Part shown: positions 1-12,402 of the stretch, one piece after another
How the letters are laid out: each line of letters begins with the position of its first letter
Position numbering within the stretch: the first letter of the stretch is position 1
Source of the DNA: Paracoccus sp. Z118
GTDB taxonomy: Bacteria; Pseudomonadota; Alphaproteobacteria; Rhodobacterales; Rhodobacteraceae
NCBI RefSeq assembly: GCF_019061185.1
Contig: NZ_JAHQZU010000001.1
Coordinates: forward strand, 186,001 to 250,000
Length of the DNA stretch: 64,000 nt
Reading direction: 5' to 3'
Notes under the pieces: model-generated
What the model saw: the letters and a program-made list of their open reading frames with translations, nothing else
The model's database searches: none
Told to the model about the DNA's origin: nothing
Position numbers and translations under genes: made by a program

Positions 1-2
1 AC

Positions 3-272
3 CGGCTCCTGTGCCTCGGCCGCCGGATCGTCGAGCGAATCGAGCAGCCGGTGATGCTGGAGGGCTGCGCCTGCAGGATCTCGGCAAGCCTCGGCGTGGC
101 GGTATCCACCGGCTACGGCGCGGCCGATCTTGAACGGATGCTGGACGACGCGGACCGCGCGCTCTACGCGGCCAAGGCGGCCGGACGGGGCCGGGTGATG
201 CTCGCGGATGCGGTCTGCGGGGGTCAGCGCCGGGATGCCGCACGCGTTGACGGGCGGGCGGGGGCGGGGTAG
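3..272 (+). CDS. Diguanylate cyclase (GGDEF) C-terminal end, partial
   Basis: Only the last 89 codons lie in the window; the gene begins upstream. The frame reads through SLGVAVSTGYGA and then ADRALYAAKAAGRGRV, the typical closing elements of a GGDEF domain (last strands and helix of the cyclase fold). GGDEF proteins condense two GTP into cyclic di-GMP. The GGDEF motif itself is outside the window, so catalytic competence cannot be judged. About 20 low-complexity residues follow the domain. The next gene on the same strand begins 8 bases after the stop codon. Confidence 0.8.
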   Translation, partial: RLLCLGRRIVERIEQPVMLEGCACRISASLGVAVSTGYGAADLERMLDDADRALYAAKAAGRGRVMLADAVCGGQRRDAARVDGRAGAG

Positions 273-280
273 GGCGCGGC

Positions 281-2095
281 ATGGCACGCGCTCCGCTTCT
301 TCAACTCACCGATGTGTTTCTGACCTTCGGCGGCAATCCCGTGTTCGACGGGCTGTCGCTGACTGTCCAGCAGGGCGACCGCGTCGCGCTGGTCGGGCGC
401 AACGGCTCGGGAAAATCCACGCTGATGAAGGTCATGGCCGGACTGGCCGAGCCGGACCGGGGCGAGGTGGTGACGCCCGCCGGCATCCATGTCGGCTATA
501 TGGAGCAGGATCCTGACCTTTCGGGCTTCGCCACCCTGGGCGAGTTCGCGGCCGCCGGGCTTCAGCCGGGCGAGGAATACCGGGTCGAGATGGCCGCCGA
601 AGGACTGAAGTTCGATCCCGACCGCCCCGTCGCCACGGCTTCGGGCGGGGAGCGGCGGCGGTCGGCGCTGGCGCGGCTGCTGGCGCAGGCGCCCGAGCTG
701 ATGCTGCTCGACGAGCCGACCAACCATCTGGATATCGAGGCGATCGGCTGGCTGGAACGCCAGCTTGCGGACACCCGCGCCGCCTTCGTTCTCATCAGCC
801 ACGACCGCGCCTTCCTGCGCAACCTGACCCGCGCCACGCTGTGGATCGACCGGGGCGAGGTGCGGCGGCAGGAAAAGGGCTTCGCGGCGTTCGAGGACTG
901 GCGCGAGGCGACCTGGGCGGCCGAGGACGAGGCGCGGCACAAGCTCGACCGCAAGATCAAGGCCGAGGCCCGCTGGGCGGTCGAGGGGATCAGCGCCCGG
1001 CGCAAGCGCAACCAGGGCCGGGTGCGGGCGCTCGCCGCGCTGCGGCAGGAGCGGGCGTCCCAGATCCGCCGGCAGGGCACGGCGGCGATGGCGCTGGACG
1101 TGGGCACCCAGTCGGGCAAGCGGGTGATCGAGGCGAAGGGGATCTCCAAGTCGTTCGGCGAGCGGGTCATCCTGCGGCCCTTCGACCTGCGGGTGGCGCG
1201 CGGCGACCGGATCGCCTTCGTCGGCCCGAACGGCGCCGGCAAGACGACGCTGATCAAGATGCTGACGGGGGAAATCCCGCCCGACACCGGCAGCGTGGCC
1301 CACGGCACCAATCTGGAGATCGCCGTCTTCGATCAGGCCCGCTCTGCCATCGACGGCGAGGTGTCGCTGTGGGAGGCGATGACCGGCGATCCCGAGATGC
1401 GGGTCAGCGGCCGCGCCGATCAGGTCATGGTGCGCGGTCAGCCCCGGCATGTCGTCGGCTACCTCAAGGACTTCCTGTTCGACGACGCGCAGATGCGGGC
1501 GCCGGTCGGCAGCCTTTCGGGCGGCGAGAAGGCGCGGCTGCTGCTGGCGCGGATCATGGCGCGGCCCTCGAACCTGCTGGTGCTGGACGAGCCGACGAAC
1601 GATCTGGACATCGAGACGCTGGACCTGCTGCAGGACATCCTCGGCGACTATGACGGCACGGTGCTGCTGGTCAGCCACGACCGCGACTTCATCGACCGCG
1701 TGGCGGATACCACGGTCGCGATGGAAGGCGACGGCCGCGCGGTGATCTATGCCGGCGGGTGGAGCGACTATCTCGCGCAGCGGGGGGAAGCGGCGGCCGA
1801 GGCCGTGCCCGAAAAGGCCGCGCCCGTGAAGCCTGCCTCTGAAAGCCCGGCACCCAGAACGCGGCCCTCGAAGCTCAGCTTCACCGAGCGGCACCGGCTT
1901 GAGAACCTCCCCGCCGAGATCGCCCGGCTGGAGGCGGAGATCGCCAGGCTGAACGAGTTTCTTGCCAACCCCGAGCTTTACGCCTCGGCCCCGCAGCGCT
2001 TCGCCAAGGCCAGCGAGGCGCTGGCCGAGCGTCAGCAGGCGCTGGCCTCGGCCGAGGAGGAGTGGCTCGCCCTGGCCGAGCGGGACGAGGGCTGA
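281..2095 (+). CDS. ABC-F family ATPase, Uup-like
   Basis: Soluble protein of 604 residues with two ABC ATPase domains and no membrane segments. First domain: Walker A GRNGSGKS at 39-46, signature SGGER near 121, Walker B LLDEPTNHLD near 142. Second domain: Walker A GPNGAGKT at 315-322, signature SGGEK near 413, Walker B VLDEPTNDLD near 434. The linker is basic (RRKRNQGRVR), as expected for the tRNA-contacting arm of ABC-F proteins. A charged Ala/Glu-rich tail after about 540 looks like the C-terminal coiled coil of Uup. ABC-F members act on ribosomes or, for Uup, in DNA-related processes; the exact role is inferred. The start ATG follows the GGDEF gene closely. Confidence 0.88.
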   Translation: MARAPLLQLTDVFLTFGGNPVFDGLSLTVQQGDRVALVGRNGSGKSTLMKVMAGLAEPDRGEVVTPAGIHVGYMEQDPDLSGFATLGEFAAAGLQPGEEYRVEMAAEGLKFDPDRPVATASGGERRRSALARLLAQAPELMLLDEPTNHLDIEAIGWLERQLADTRAAFVLISHDRAFLRNLTRATLWIDRGEVRRQEKGFAAFEDWREATWAAEDEARHKLDRKIKAEARWAVEGISARRKRNQGRVRALAALRQERASQIRRQGTAAMALDVGTQSGKRVIEAKGISKSFGERVILRPFDLRVARGDRIAFVGPNGAGKTTLIKMLTGEIPPDTGSVAHGTNLEIAVFDQARSAIDGEVSLWEAMTGDPEMRVSGRADQVMVRGQPRHVVGYLKDFLFDDAQMRAPVGSLSGGEKARLLLARIMARPSNLLVLDEPTNDLDIETLDLLQDILGDYDGTVLLVSHDRDFIDRVADTTVAMEGDGRAVIYAGGWSDYLAQRGEAAAEAVPEKAAPVKPASESPAPRTRPSKLSFTERHRLENLPAEIARLEAEIARLNEFLANPELYASAPQRFAKASEALAERQQALASAEEEWLALAERDEG

Positions 2096-2109
2096 GCACG
2101 CCTTCGCCG

Positions 2110-2140
2110 TTGACTTGGGCCGGCCGTTCCGCCATATACG
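2110..2140 (+). promoter_or_regulatory. Putative sigma-70 promoter for rplU-rpmA
   Basis: TTGACT at 2110-2115 is followed by CATATACG at 2133-2140. The spacer is 17 bases if CATATA is the -10 element, or 19 if TATACG is. It lies in the gap between the ABC-F gene and rplU and is the best promoter-like pair there. Inferred from sequence only. Confidence 0.45.
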
Positions 2141-2287
2141 GCGGGTCAGGCCGGGGGCGATGTCCTTGGCCTTACGTTCATTTCAACACCATCCCGCGCA
2201 AGGGGTGCGCTGTCCGAAGGCGGGCGTTTGCCCGGAACATCCGGTTCGACCGGGGGCCGCAGGGCGCGACAGACGAAAGAAGACACG
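2141..2287 (+). other. Long 5' leader of rplU
   Basis: About 147 bases separate the putative promoter from the rplU start. The stretch contains short GC hairpins (for example CGGGC..GCCCG near 2221-2235 and CCGGTTCGACCGG near 2240) and a purine-rich end GAAAGAAGACACG before the ATG. Leaders of ribosomal protein operons can hold autoregulatory structures, but I do not recognise a named element here. Confidence 0.3.
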
Positions 2288-2686
2288 ATGTTCGCAGTCC
2301 TCAAGACGGGCGGCAAGCAGTACCGGGTTCAGGCCGGTGATGTGCTGCGCGTCGAGAAGCTTGACGCCGAAGCCGGCGACAAGATCCAGTTCAACGAGAT
2401 CCTGATGATCGGCAGCACCATCGGCGCGCCGCTGGTTTCCGGCGCCGGCGTGGTGGCCGAGGTCATCGACACCATCAAGGCCGACAAGGTCATCACCTTC
2501 CACAAGCGCCGCCGCAAGCATTCGTCGCAGCGGACCCGCGGCCATCGCCAGCAACTGACGCTGCTGCGCGTCACCGACCTGCTGGAAACCGGCGCCGATT
2601 CGTCGGATGTCAAGCTCGCGCAGGGGGCCCGCCGCGCCCGCATCGCGCAGCACCAAGCCGCCACCACCGAAGTTCAGGAGGCCTGA
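2288..2686 (+). CDS. rplU: 50S ribosomal protein L21
   Basis: The protein begins [18 protein letters not shown], the highly conserved L21 N-terminus, and carries the [17 protein letters not shown] basic segment that contacts 23S rRNA. It is 132 residues, longer than the roughly 103 of E. coli; the extra C-terminal tail ([18 protein letters not shown]) is common in alphaproteobacterial L21. I use the ATG at 2288 because it matches the family start exactly; an upstream in-frame start adds only unconserved residues. rpmA follows after 3 bases, so the two are co-transcribed. Confidence 0.97.
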   Translation: MFAVLKTGGKQYRVQAGDVLRVEKLDAEAGDKIQFNEILMIGSTIGAPLVSGAGVVAEVIDTIKADKVITFHKRRRKHSSQRTRGHRQQLTLLRVTDLLETGADSSDVKLAQGARRARIAQHQAATTEVQEA

Positions 2687-2689
2687 TCC

Positions 2690-2959
2690 ATGGCACACAA
2701 GAAAGCAGGCGGCTCGTCCCGTAACGGCCGCGACTCCGCCGGCCGCCGCCTTGGCGTCAAGCTGTTCGGCGGCCAGGCAGCTGTCGCCGGCAACATCATC
2801 GTGCGTCAGCGCGGCACCCAGTGGTGGCCGGGCGAGAACGTCGGGATGGGCCGCGACCACACGCTGTTCGCCCTGTCCGAAGGCCGCGTGACCTTCAAGA
2901 AGGGCCTGAAAGGCCGCACCTTCATCTCGGTGCTGCCCCAGGCCGAGGCCGCCGAGTAA
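2690..2959 (+). CDS. rpmA: 50S ribosomal protein L27
   Basis: The 89-residue protein starts [18 protein letters not shown], the unmistakable L27 N-terminus that reaches the peptidyl-transferase centre, and continues with [18 protein letters not shown]. Its length is normal for the family. It follows rplU by 3 bases, and a strong intrinsic terminator begins 22 bases after its stop, so rplU-rpmA form a bicistronic unit. Confidence 0.98.
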   Translation: MAHKKAGGSSRNGRDSAGRRLGVKLFGGQAAVAGNIIVRQRGTQWWPGENVGMGRDHTLFALSEGRVTFKKGLKGRTFISVLPQAEAAE

Positions 2960-2981
2960 TCCGCGCCTGACGAATCGAGGC

Positions 2982-3013
2982 AAGGGGGATCGGCGGACCG
3001 CCGGTCCCCCTTT
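2982..3013 (+). terminator. Intrinsic terminator of rplU-rpmA
   Basis: AAGGGGGATCGGCGG pairs with CCGCCGGTCCCCCTT to give a near-perfect GC-rich stem (one T-G wobble), ending in a short T run (TTT). Confidence 0.8.
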
Positions 3014-3067
3014 GCATGTCTTCCCGCGCGGCATGCTCCAATCCGACCGTTCATCCAAGGATCCAAG

Positions 3068-3649
3068 ATGTCCGATCTCGCGCTGGCCCGCCACGCGGCC
3101 CCGCTCAACGCCACTCCCGAGGCGAATCTCGACCAGCCGACCATCGCCGCCGGCCGCTTCACGCTGCGACCGCTGCGCGCGTCGGATGCCGGGCTGATCC
3201 AGCATTACACCTCGGACCGGCGCCTGGCCGAGGGGACGCGCGCCATTCCCCACCCTCTGCCCCCCGGCGCGGCGCAGGGCTATGTGGAACGCGCGATCTC
3301 GGCCGACCGCGTCGAGGATGTCTGGGCTATCGACGCCACCGGCTCCGACCAGTGCGAGCTTTTGGGCGTCGTCTCGCTGACCCGGCTGGAGGATGAGCAG
3401 TCGGAGCTGGGCTTCTGGATCGGCGCCGGCTTCTGGAATACCGGCTTCGCGACCGAGGCGGTGCAGGCGCTGGTCGCGGCCAATCCGCACAACGCCCGCA
3501 CCCTGTTCGCCGAGGCGTTCCAGGACAATCCCGGCTCGGCCAAGGTGCTGACCAATTGCGGGTTCGAGTATCTGGGCGACGCCGAAAGCTGGTCGGTGGC
3601 GCGGGGTGCCCGCGTGCCGACCTGGACCTATCTGCGCCAGATGCGCTGA
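3068..3649 (+). CDS. GNAT family N-acetyltransferase (RimJ/RimL type)
   Basis: A 193-residue protein with the RimJ/RimL-like acetyltransferase pattern: [12 protein letters not shown] at the start of the fold, [20 protein letters not shown] (acceptor strand and acetyl-CoA loop), then [12 protein letters not shown] at the end. Such enzymes move an acetyl group from acetyl-CoA to amines, often protein N-termini; the substrate here is not evident. It lies directly downstream of rplU-rpmA, a common neighbourhood in Rhodobacteraceae, but the terminator suggests separate transcription. The next gene is convergent. Confidence 0.85.
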   Translation: MSDLALARHAAPLNATPEANLDQPTIAAGRFTLRPLRASDAGLIQHYTSDRRLAEGTRAIPHPLPPGAAQGYVERAISADRVEDVWAIDATGSDQCELLGVVSLTRLEDEQSELGFWIGAGFWNTGFATEAVQALVAANPHNARTLFAEAFQDNPGSAKVLTNCGFEYLGDAESWSVARGARVPTWTYLRQMR

Positions 3650-3670
3650 TCCGGCGCGATCAGACTGGCG

Positions 3671-4204
3671 CTATCGCCGAAGGGCGATGGCGTTCGCCGC
3701 CCCGGTGATCTCGACCGCGTCGATGCGGCGCAACTCGGCCGTGCTGAGCGTCAGCGCCGCGGTGATCGTGTCCGCGACCGGCTGGGCCGCCCGGATTGCG
3801 TCGGGCGATCCGGGCCGCGGCGGGACGGCCAGCAGCCGCAGTCGCAGCACCCCATCTGGGTCGGGCAGCATCTTTCCGGTCGGCTGCTGGGTATTGCTGA
3901 CCAGTTCCGCGTTCCACCAGCCCTTCGTCGGCGCAATCCCCTCGACGACCAGCAGGCGGCCTTCGACGAGCGGCTCCCACCGCGCGGAAAGCACCTGCGC
4001 GACCGGCGGCCGGGCTTCGTCGCGGACATAGCCGCCGGCGGGGTCCAGCGTGCTCGGGGCGCTGCGCTGACCGCTGCCCCAGCGCAGCGGGTTCCAGCTG
4101 CTGTCGCCGCGACCGCATCCGGCCAGCAGGGCGGCGGCGCAAGCCAGCGTCAGCAGCGTGCGGGCGCGCGGGATCGGAAGGCGGCGGCTGGGATCGGTCA
4201 TCAT
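3671..4204 (-). CDS. Hypothetical lipoprotein
   Basis: The 177-residue product starts MMTDPSRRLPIPRARTLL, followed by a hydrophobic stretch and the lipobox LLAGC (Cys at residue 30), so it should be lipidated and exported. The residue after Cys is Gly, not Asp, so outer-membrane sorting is possible. The mature part is rich in Pro, Arg and Asp and contains WEPLVEGRLLVVEGIAPTKG; I recognise no domain. The ATG at 4204 is chosen because the signal peptide begins there; a second ATG is adjacent at 4201. It is convergent with the GNAT gene. Function unknown. Confidence 0.7.
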   Translation of the reverse strand: MMTDPSRRLPIPRARTLLTLACAAALLAGCGRGDSSWNPLRWGSGQRSAPSTLDPAGGYVRDEARPPVAQVLSARWEPLVEGRLLVVEGIAPTKGWWNAELVSNTQQPTGKMLPDPDGVLRLRLLAVPPRPGSPDAIRAAQPVADTITAALTLSTAELRRIDAVEITGAANAIALRR

Positions 4205-4326
4205 GTCGGCCCTCGGAACATCGTTGCCTGCGGTGATAGGCGATCGGGCCGCATCCCGAAAGGGGGCGCTTTGACCATTGCCGCCGGGATGATTAAGTCT
4301 CTGGCCCAAGATGCAAAGGAACGCCC

Positions 4327-4746
4327 ATGGCCACGCCCGCTTTCGAAGCTCTCGCCGACGATTTCGCCTTTCTCGACGACTGGGAGGATCGCTATCGCCA
4401 CGTCATCGAACTGGGCAAGGCGATGCCGCCGATGGACCCGGCGCTGAAGGTGCCGGCGACCAAGGTCGAGGGCTGCGCGAGCCAGGTGTGGATCCAGCCG
4501 CAGGTCAGGGACGGACGCTTCGATTTTCAGGGCGACAGCGACGCGCTGATCGTGCGCGGGCTGATCGCCGTGCTGCACCAGCTTTACGCCGGGCTGCCGG
4601 TGGAGGCGGCGGCGCAGGTGGACGCCACCGCCGAGCTTGCGCGGCTGAACCTGCAGGAACATCTGTCGGCGCAGCGCTCGAACGGCCTGCGCTCAATGGT
4701 CGAGCGGCTGCGCGGCCACGCCGCCGCAGCAGCTGCCGAGGGGTAG
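4327..4746 (+). CDS. sufE: SufE family cysteine desulfuration protein
   Basis: SufE accepts sulfane sulfur from the desulfurase SufS and passes it to the Suf Fe-S assembly scaffold. The 139-residue protein shows the family features in order: FAFLDDWEDRYRHVIELGK, then KVEGCASQVWI with the sulfur-accepting Cys at residue 50, then LNLQEHLSAQRSNGLRSMVERL at the C-terminus. Length is typical. No other suf genes are adjacent, so it is an orphan locus. It is convergent with gpx, with 3 bases between the stops. Confidence 0.93.
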   Translation: MATPAFEALADDFAFLDDWEDRYRHVIELGKAMPPMDPALKVPATKVEGCASQVWIQPQVRDGRFDFQGDSDALIVRGLIAVLHQLYAGLPVEAAAQVDATAELARLNLQEHLSAQRSNGLRSMVERLRGHAAAAAAEG

Positions 4747-4749
4747 GGC

Positions 4750-5295
4750 TCAGGCGCGATCCAGCGCGGATTCGACCGCCTGCGTCAGGCGCGGATCGTC
4801 AGGGGCGATGTCGGGCGCGAAACGGGCGATGACCTCGCCGTCGCGGTCGATCAGGAACTTCTCGAAGTTCCAGACCACTTCGGGCGCCGCGTTCGTCTCG
4901 ATCCCGTGCTTGCCGAGCCGTTCCTGCATGGAACCGTCGCCCTGCCGCTCGGGCTGCGCCTCGGTCAGCGCGGCGTAAAGCGGCTGCTTTCCGGCCCCGG
5001 ACACGGGCGCCTTGGCGAAAATCGGGAAGGTCACGTCGTAATTCGTGCTGCAGAAATCCGCGATTTCGGCGTCGGTGCCCGGCTCCTGCCCCTTGAAGTC
5101 GTTTGAGGGAAAGCCCAGCACCACGAGGCCGCGATCCTTGTGCTGGCGGTAAAGCGCCTCCAGCGCCTCGTATTGCGGCGTCAGCCCGCATTTCGACGCC
5201 ACGTTGACGATCAGCCGGACCTGCCCGTTCCAATCGCCCAGGCTTGCGGCCGAGCCGTCGTTGCGGGTCAGGTCGATGGTCGTGAGGTCGGTCAT
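4750..5295 (-). CDS. Glutathione peroxidase family protein (Cys type)
   Basis: A thiol peroxidase of the GPx fold, 181 residues, reducing hydroperoxides with thioredoxin or glutathione. Catalytic residues visible: Cys36 in [12 protein letters not shown], Gln70 in [13 protein letters not shown], and Trp142-Asn143 in VVWNFEKFL. Cys rather than selenocysteine is usual in bacteria. There is no signal peptide, so it is cytoplasmic. Its ATG overlaps the stop of mnmA (ATGA at 5292-5295), indicating translational coupling with mnmA upstream. Confidence 0.93.
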   Translation of the reverse strand: MTDLTTIDLTRNDGSAASLGDWNGQVRLIVNVASKCGLTPQYEALEALYRQHKDRGLVVLGFPSNDFKGQEPGTDAEIADFCSTNYDVTFPIFAKAPVSGAGKQPLYAALTEAQPERQGDGSMQERLGKHGIETNAAPEVVWNFEKFLIDRDGEVIARFAPDIAPDDPRLTQAVESALDRA

Positions 5296-6461
5296 TTACG
5301 GGCTCCCTTGCCGGTGATCCAGCCGCCGCCCAGAACGCGCGAGCCGCCGGTTTCGTAGAAAACGCAGGCCTGGCCGGGGCTGACGCCCTCTTCGGCCTCG
5401 ATCAGTTCGACCTCGGCCCTGGCCGGGCCGGTGGGGCGCAGGATCGCCGCGCGGGGCGGGCGGGTCGAGCGGATGCGGACCTGAATCTCGCGCTCTGGCT
5501 CTGCGGTGAAGTCGCCCTCGCCGATCCAGTTGACCTCGCCCACGCGGATAATGGTCGTCGCCAGCGCCTCGCGCGGGCCGACGATGACGCGGCGCGTCTC
5601 GGGGTCCAGCTTCACGACATAGAGCGGTGCGCCGAGACCGCCGATGGCGAGCCCGCGCCGCTGGCCGATGGTGTAGTGGATGACGCCGCGATGCTGCCCC
5701 AGCACGTTGCCGTCCATGTCCACGATCTCGCCGGGATCGGCCGCACCCGGACGCAGCTTCTCGATCACGCTGGCGTAGTCGCCATTCGGCACGAAGCAGA
5801 TGTCCTGGCTGTCCGGCTTGTCCGCGATGGCGAGGTCATAGCGCGCGGCCAGCGCCCGCGTTTCGGCCTTGCTGGCCAGCCCGCCCAGCGGAAAGCGCAG
5901 GAATTCCAGCTGCTCGCGCGTGGTCGAAAACAGGAAATAGCTCTGGTCACGCATCGAATCGGCGGCCATGTGCAGTTCGGCCCCGCTCTCGCCCGCGCGG
6001 CGCTGGATGTAGTGGCCGGTGGCCATGCAGTCGGCGTCCAGTTCGCGGGCGGTCTCCAGCAGATCGCGGAACTTCACCCGCTCATTGCAGCGGATGCAGG
6101 GAACGGGCGTCGCGCCGGCGAGATAGGCGTCGGCAAATTCCTCGATCACCGATTCGCGGAACTTGTTCTCGTAGTCCAGCACGTAATGCGGAAAGCCGAT
6201 TCGTTCGGCGACGCGGCGGGCGTCGTGGATGTCCTGCCCGGCACAGCACGCGCCCTTCTTCGCCAGCGCCGCGCCGTGGTCGTAAAGCTGCAGCGTGACG
6301 CCGACGACATCGTAGCCTTCGTCGGCCAGCATGGCGGCCACCACCGAGCTGTCCACGCCGCCCGACATGGCGACGACCACGCGCGTCTGGGCCGGAGGCT
6401 TGGGAAAGCCCAACGAATTCAGCGCGGTGTCGTTGCCCGGAATAGGCGTGATGGCGGTCAT
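5292..6461 (-). CDS. mnmA: tRNA-specific 2-thiouridylase MnmA
   Basis: MnmA uses ATP and sulfur relayed from persulfide donors to thiolate U34 of tRNA Lys, Glu and Gln. The 389-residue protein shows the PP-loop [18 protein letters not shown] (SGGVDSS at 33-39), Cys122 in [11 protein letters not shown], the second catalytic Cys222 in [13 protein letters not shown], and [11 protein letters not shown] start at the ATG at 6461; the longer upstream frame adds 34 unconserved residues. gpx overlaps its 3' end by four bases. The divergent neighbour is sciP. Confidence 0.95.
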   Translation of the reverse strand: MTAITPIPGNDTALNSLGFPKPPAQTRVVVAMSGGVDSSVVAAMLADEGYDVVGVTLQLYDHGAALAKKGACCAGQDIHDARRVAERIGFPHYVLDYENKFRESVIEEFADAYLAGATPVPCIRCNERVKFRDLLETARELDADCMATGHYIQRRAGESGAELHMAADSMRDQSYFLFSTTREQLEFLRFPLGGLASKAETRALAARYDLAIADKPDSQDICFVPNGDYASVIEKLRPGAADPGEIVDMDGNVLGQHRGVIHYTIGQRRGLAIGGLGAPLYVVKLDPETRRVIVGPREALATTIIRVGEVNWIGEGDFTAEPEREIQVRIRSTRPPRAAILRPTGPARAEVELIEAEEGVSPGQACVFYETGGSRVLGGGWITGKGARK

Positions 6462-6614
6462 GGCGGGTGTCCTTGAAGCGGCGCGGCAGGCAGGCGCCGG
6501 AATTGAGGAAAAATATAGGAAAATGTGCCGGAAACTCAACCCATGAGGGGCTTCCGCGTTCACCCGGGCTTAAGCGCGCCCGTGCAATCTGGCCCGAACA
6601 GTTCGAGGTCCATC

Positions 6615-6923
6615 ATGTATCTGCGCAAGACACCCGGCCGGCGCACCGCCGTGCTGCCCGATGGCAGCATCCTGACCTTGGCCGACCTGCCCGACGCCAA
6701 TACGCGCTGGGTGGCGCGGCGCAAGGCGACCGTCGTGCGGGCAATCCAGCACGGCCTGCTTGCGCGGGAAGACGCGCTGGAACGCTACGGCCTGACCGGC
6801 GAGGAACTGGACGGCTGGATGAAGGCGGTGGAGGGGCCGGGGATCGACGCGCTGAAAGTGACGAGCCTGCAGCGTTACCGCCCGTCATCGTCCGGCTTTA
6901 CAGCCGGGGATCACTCGCGCTAA
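6615..6923 (+). CDS. sciP: CtrA inhibitor SciP (DUF1153)
   Basis: SciP is a small helix-turn-helix protein that binds CtrA in alphaproteobacteria and blocks transcription of CtrA-activated genes. The 102-residue product begins [18 protein letters not shown], the conserved family start, followed by [18 protein letters not shown] and the helical segment [19 protein letters not shown]. The ATG at 6615 is preceded by GAGG at a suitable distance. ctrA lies 58 bases downstream on the same strand, and a CtrA-type box overlaps the sciP stop codon, linking the pair in a regulatory loop. Confidence 0.92.
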   Translation: MYLRKTPGRRTAVLPDGSILTLADLPDANTRWVARRKATVVRAIQHGLLAREDALERYGLTGEELDGWMKAVEGPGIDALKVTSLQRYRPSSSGFTAGDHSR

Positions 6924-6935
6924 CCGGAAATTAAC
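6920..6935 (+). promoter_or_regulatory. CtrA binding box upstream of ctrA
   Basis: CTAA-N7-TTAAC at 6920-6935 differs at one base from the CtrA consensus TTAA-N7-TTAAC. The first half overlaps the sciP stop codon (TAA at 6921-6923) and the second half ends 46 bases before the ctrA ATG. The position suits autoregulation of ctrA, as known in Caulobacter; occupancy here is inferred. Confidence 0.7.
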
Positions 6936-6981
6936 CTTTTGTCTGCACAACGGATGCGGGAAAAGGCAAAAGGGACATGTC

Positions 6982-7689
6982 ATGCGAATCCTGCTCGTCG
7001 AGGATGATCCGGCAACCGCGCGCAGCATCGAACTGATGCTGACCCATGCCAGCTTCAACGTCTATCGCACCGATCTGGGCGAGGAATGCGTCGATCTGGC
7101 GAAGCTCTACGACTACGACCTGATCCTGCTGGATCTCGACCTGCCCGACATGAACGGGATGGAGGTGCTGCGCCAGATCCGCCTGTCGCGCGTTGATACG
7201 CCGGTGCTGATCCTGACCGGCTCGGACGACACGGAAAGCAAGCTCAAGAGCTTCGGGTTCGGCGCCGACGACTACATGACCAAGCCGTTCCACCGCGACG
7301 AGTTGGTCGCCCGCATCCAGGCGATCATCCGCCGGTCCAAGGGCCACAGCCAATCCGTGATCCGCACCGGCCGGATGGTGGTGAACCTCGACGCCCGCTC
7401 GGTCGAGGTCGAGGGGCGCTCGGTCAACCTGACCGGCAAGGAATACCAGATTCTCGAACTGCTCAGCCTGCGCAAGGGCACCACGCTGACCAAGGAGATG
7501 TTCCTCAATCACCTCTATGGAGGCATGGACGAGCCCGAGTTGAAGATCATCGACGTGTTCATCTGCAAGCTCCGCAAGAAGCTGTCCGAGGCGATGGGCG
7601 GCGAGAGTCATATCGAGACCGTGTGGGGCCGGGGCTATGTCCTGCGCGATCCTCAGGAGGCGGCGGAGCCGGTGGCGCTGCGGGCCTGA
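6982..7689 (+). CDS. ctrA: Cell cycle response regulator CtrA
   Basis: Master response regulator of the alphaproteobacterial CckA-ChpT-CtrA pathway; in Rhodobacteraceae it mainly governs motility, gene transfer agents and c-di-GMP genes. The 235-residue protein starts [20 protein letters not shown], has the phospho-acceptor Asp51 in [14 protein letters not shown], the switch Thr in LILTGSDD and Lys in [11 protein letters not shown]. The winged-helix DNA-binding domain ends with [11 protein letters not shown] and [10 protein letters not shown]. Length and residues match active CtrA. It sits after sciP with an intervening CtrA box. Confidence 0.98.
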   Translation: MRILLVEDDPATARSIELMLTHASFNVYRTDLGEECVDLAKLYDYDLILLDLDLPDMNGMEVLRQIRLSRVDTPVLILTGSDDTESKLKSFGFGADDYMTKPFHRDELVARIQAIIRRSKGHSQSVIRTGRMVVNLDARSVEVEGRSVNLTGKEYQILELLSLRKGTTLTKEMFLNHLYGGMDEPELKIIDVFICKLRKKLSEAMGGESHIETVWGRGYVLRDPQEAAEPVALRA

Positions 7690-12089
<4,400 letters not shown>

Positions 12090-12095
12090 CACAAA

Positions 12096-12110
12096 GTTCT
12101 TAAAATGTTC
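12096..12110 (+). promoter_or_regulatory. LexA (SOS) box, GTTC-N7-GTTC, before the 31-aa peptide gene
   Basis: GTTC at 12096-12099, seven bases TTAAAAT, then GTTC at 12107-12110. This is a perfect match to the alphaproteobacterial LexA operator, and the same pattern lies before uvrA at 48570. The spacer holds TAAAAT (12101-12106), a good -10 hexamer, so LexA bound here would cover the promoter. No clear -35 was found. The box is 56 bases upstream of the small ORF. Confidence 0.75.
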
Positions 12111-12166
12111 TTTACAGCCGCGCGGATTTGTGGGAACAAAGGGGCAACCAACCGCAAGAGGTCGCC

Positions 12167-12262
12167 ATGTTCAACGAAGCCCTGTCAGACATCCTCTCAG
12201 TCGCCGCGATCTCGGTAACCACCATCGTCGTGCTGTGGCTGCCCGCGCTGCTCGCGGCCTGA
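12167..12262 (+). CDS. 31-residue single-pass membrane peptide, putative SOS-induced (SidA-like in arrangement)
   Basis: An ATG at 12167 preceded by AAGAGG (six bases upstream of the start) opens a 31-codon frame. The peptide starts MFNEALSD (short acidic N-terminus), then runs as one hydrophobic helix from about Ile9 to the end, with VVLWLPALL near the C-terminus. Codons follow the GC3-rich habit of the genome. It is flanked by a LexA box 56 bases upstream and an intrinsic terminator about 85 bases downstream, so it looks like a self-contained SOS gene. In Caulobacter the 29-residue membrane peptide SidA is LexA-controlled and blocks division through FtsW/FtsN; similarity here is in size, topology and regulation, not shown by alignment. 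Function is inferred. Confidence 0.68.
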   Translation: MFNEALSDILSVAAISVTTIVVLWLPALLAA

Positions 12263-12347
12263 GCTTTCTTCTGCCCCGCTGACCCGAGTGCTGCGTGCGC
12301 CGCCTGCCGCGCAGCCGCCGCCGTCCCCCGGCTGGTCACGCGCAACT

Positions 12348-12375
12348 GGCCGGTCCTTCGTGGACCGGCCTTTTT
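12348..12375 (+). terminator. Strong intrinsic terminator after the 31-aa peptide gene
   Basis: GGCCGGTCC (12348-12356), loop TTCGT, GGACCGGCC (12362-12370), then TTTTT. A second GGCCGGCC plus T run follows at 12380-12392. This closes the small transcript before the convergent Fe-S scaffold gene. Confidence 0.88.
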
Positions 12376-12402
12376 CATTGGCCGGCCTTTTTCACTGGAT
12401 TG

